A stretch of 12,998 bases of DNA from positions 1 through 12,998 of the forward strand of contig JADFVG010000126.1 of the NCBI GenBank assembly GCA_015222405.1, read 5' to 3'. This DNA is from Chloroflexota bacterium. Lineage in GTDB: Bacteria > Chloroflexota > Dehalococcoidia > E44-bin15. The position numbers were made by a program, and so were the translations under genes. Below, piece after piece: positions 12,531-12,998 of this stretch. Position 1 is the stretch's first letter. Every line of letters begins with the position of its first letter. The notes under the pieces are model-generated. The model made no database searches. It saw only the letters and a list, made by a program, of their open reading frames with translations, and was not told the DNA's origin.

Positions 12531-12922
12531 ACGAGAGGGGCTATTATTATAGCACGGGGAGAAGGAAGAGTGCAGTGGCTCGGGTGAGGCTCTGCCCGGG
12601 GCAGGGCCCCATCGTGGTCAATGGCAGGCCATTTGAGGAGTTCTTTGCCTTGGAGGGGTTGAGAAGGGCGATCCTGGAGCCGTTGATAGTCACCAGTAAC
12701 TTGGACAGGTTTAACGCTACCATTAAGGTGAGTGGAGGTGGCAATTCAGGTCAAGCAGGCGCAATTCGTCATGGGATTGCTCGCGCCTTGGTGGTGGCGG
12801 ATGAGAGTCTGAAGCCCGTGCTGCGTGGCTATGGCCTTTTGACCCGTGACCCGCGAGTGAAAGAGCGCAAGAAATACGGTCTTGTCCGTGCTCGTAAAGC
12901 AAAGCAATATACTAAGAGATAA
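12527..12922 (+). CDS. rpsI: 30S ribosomal protein S9
   Basis: The 131-residue product opens MNERGYYYSTGRRKSAVARV, contains VNGRPFEEFF near residues 31-40 and SGGGNSGQAGAIRHGIARAL near 69-88, and ends RDPRVKERKKYGLVRARKAK plus QYTKR. S9 is a 30S head protein whose extended tail, with its final lysine-arginine, contacts the P-site tRNA anticodon loop. It starts at TTG 12527, overlapping rplM by four bases, with AGGAAGGGGG at 12511-12520 as ribosome binding site. It is the last gene of the plus-strand run and faces a minus-strand gene six bases away. Confidence 0.98.
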   Translation: MNERGYYYSTGRRKSAVARVRLCPGQGPIVVNGRPFEEFFALEGLRRAILEPLIVTSNLDRFNATIKVSGGGNSGQAGAIRHGIARALVVADESLKPVLRGYGLLTRDPRVKERKKYGLVRARKAKQYTKR

Positions 12923-12928
12923 AAAGGT

Positions 12929-12998
12929 TTATCTCGGCAGCCCCAGTCCCCTTGTGGCGATGATGAGGCGCATGATCTCAGAGGTGCCGGCGGCGATG
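12929..12998 (-). CDS. Acyl-CoA dehydrogenase family protein, C-terminal end (partial)
   Basis: Read on the minus strand, the last 22 residues before TAA (12931-12929) contain GTSEIMRLIIATRGLGLPR. The G-T-S-E-I-x-x-x-I-I-A pattern is the hallmark C-terminus of acyl-CoA dehydrogenases, FAD flavoproteins that oxidise acyl-CoA at the alpha-beta bond in fatty- or organic-acid breakdown; the glycine-threonine region lies near the FAD-binding dimer contact. Substrate cannot be judged from this fragment. The gene points toward rpsI with only six bases between the two stops, so it belongs to a separate transcription unit. The rest lies beyond the right edge. Confidence 0.72.
   Translation of the reverse strand, partial: IAAGTSEIMRLIIATRGLGLPR

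Noticed and set aside
1..12998. A hidden novel system such as defence genes, CRISPR, mobile element or biosynthetic cluster
   Set aside because: All long plus-strand frames are accounted for by the conserved translation/export cluster; there are no spaced repeats, transposases or unknown multi-domain genes. The only unexplained parts are the S3 tail and the rpmJ-rpsM gap.

Overview
This window is a dense bacterial ribosomal-protein supercluster. It holds the 3' part of the S10 operon, the whole spc operon, the alpha operon and the truA-rplM-rpsI tail, all on the plus strand. 26 complete genes plus the end of one more fill about 12.9 kb, with gaps usually under 20 bases or with overlapping ends. 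The only minus-strand gene is the C-terminal end of an acyl-CoA dehydrogenase at the right edge. Gene order is the classic bacterial one. Several genes encode the zinc-binding (Cys4-type) versions of their products: L24, S14, adenylate kinase, S4 and L36. TTG and GTG starts are frequent (8 of 26 complete genes). Gene order, zinc forms and the neighbouring acyl-CoA dehydrogenase would fit a Chloroflexota/Dehalococcoidia-like bacterium, but that placement is a low-confidence inference; only 'bacterium' is firm.

Layout: 1-213 is the end of rpsC (S3), with a five-copy 13-residue acidic repeat tail. 219-2359 holds rplP-rpmC-rpsQ-rplN-rplX-rplE. A 68-base gap follows. 2428-5140 holds rpsN-rpsH-rplF-rplR-rpsE-rpmD-rplO. 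5143-8306 holds secY-adk-map-infA-rpmJ: protein export, nucleotide balance, N-terminal Met removal, translation initiation and L36. 8307-8563 is a 257-base gap, by far the largest. 8564-11328 is the alpha operon rpsM-rpsK-rpsD-rpoA-rplQ. 11330-12922 is truA-rplM-rpsI. 12929-12998 (minus strand) is the dehydrogenase end, converging on rpsI with only six bases between stop codons.

The genes work together: ribosomal subunit proteins, RNA polymerase alpha, the SecY translocon pore, initiation factor 1, Met aminopeptidase and tRNA pseudouridine synthase are co-transcribed and, judging by overlaps such as ATGA and TTGA, translationally coupled. No novel enzyme system, mobile element, CRISPR array, tRNA or rRNA is visible. 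The parts that ordinary annotation does not explain are the repeat tail of S3 and the gap before rpsM. That gap contains several mutually compatible complementary segments, including a possible pseudoknot and a helix that closes the whole gap, plus an unrecognised 46-codon small ORF. It sits where the S4-responsive alpha leader lies in E. coli.
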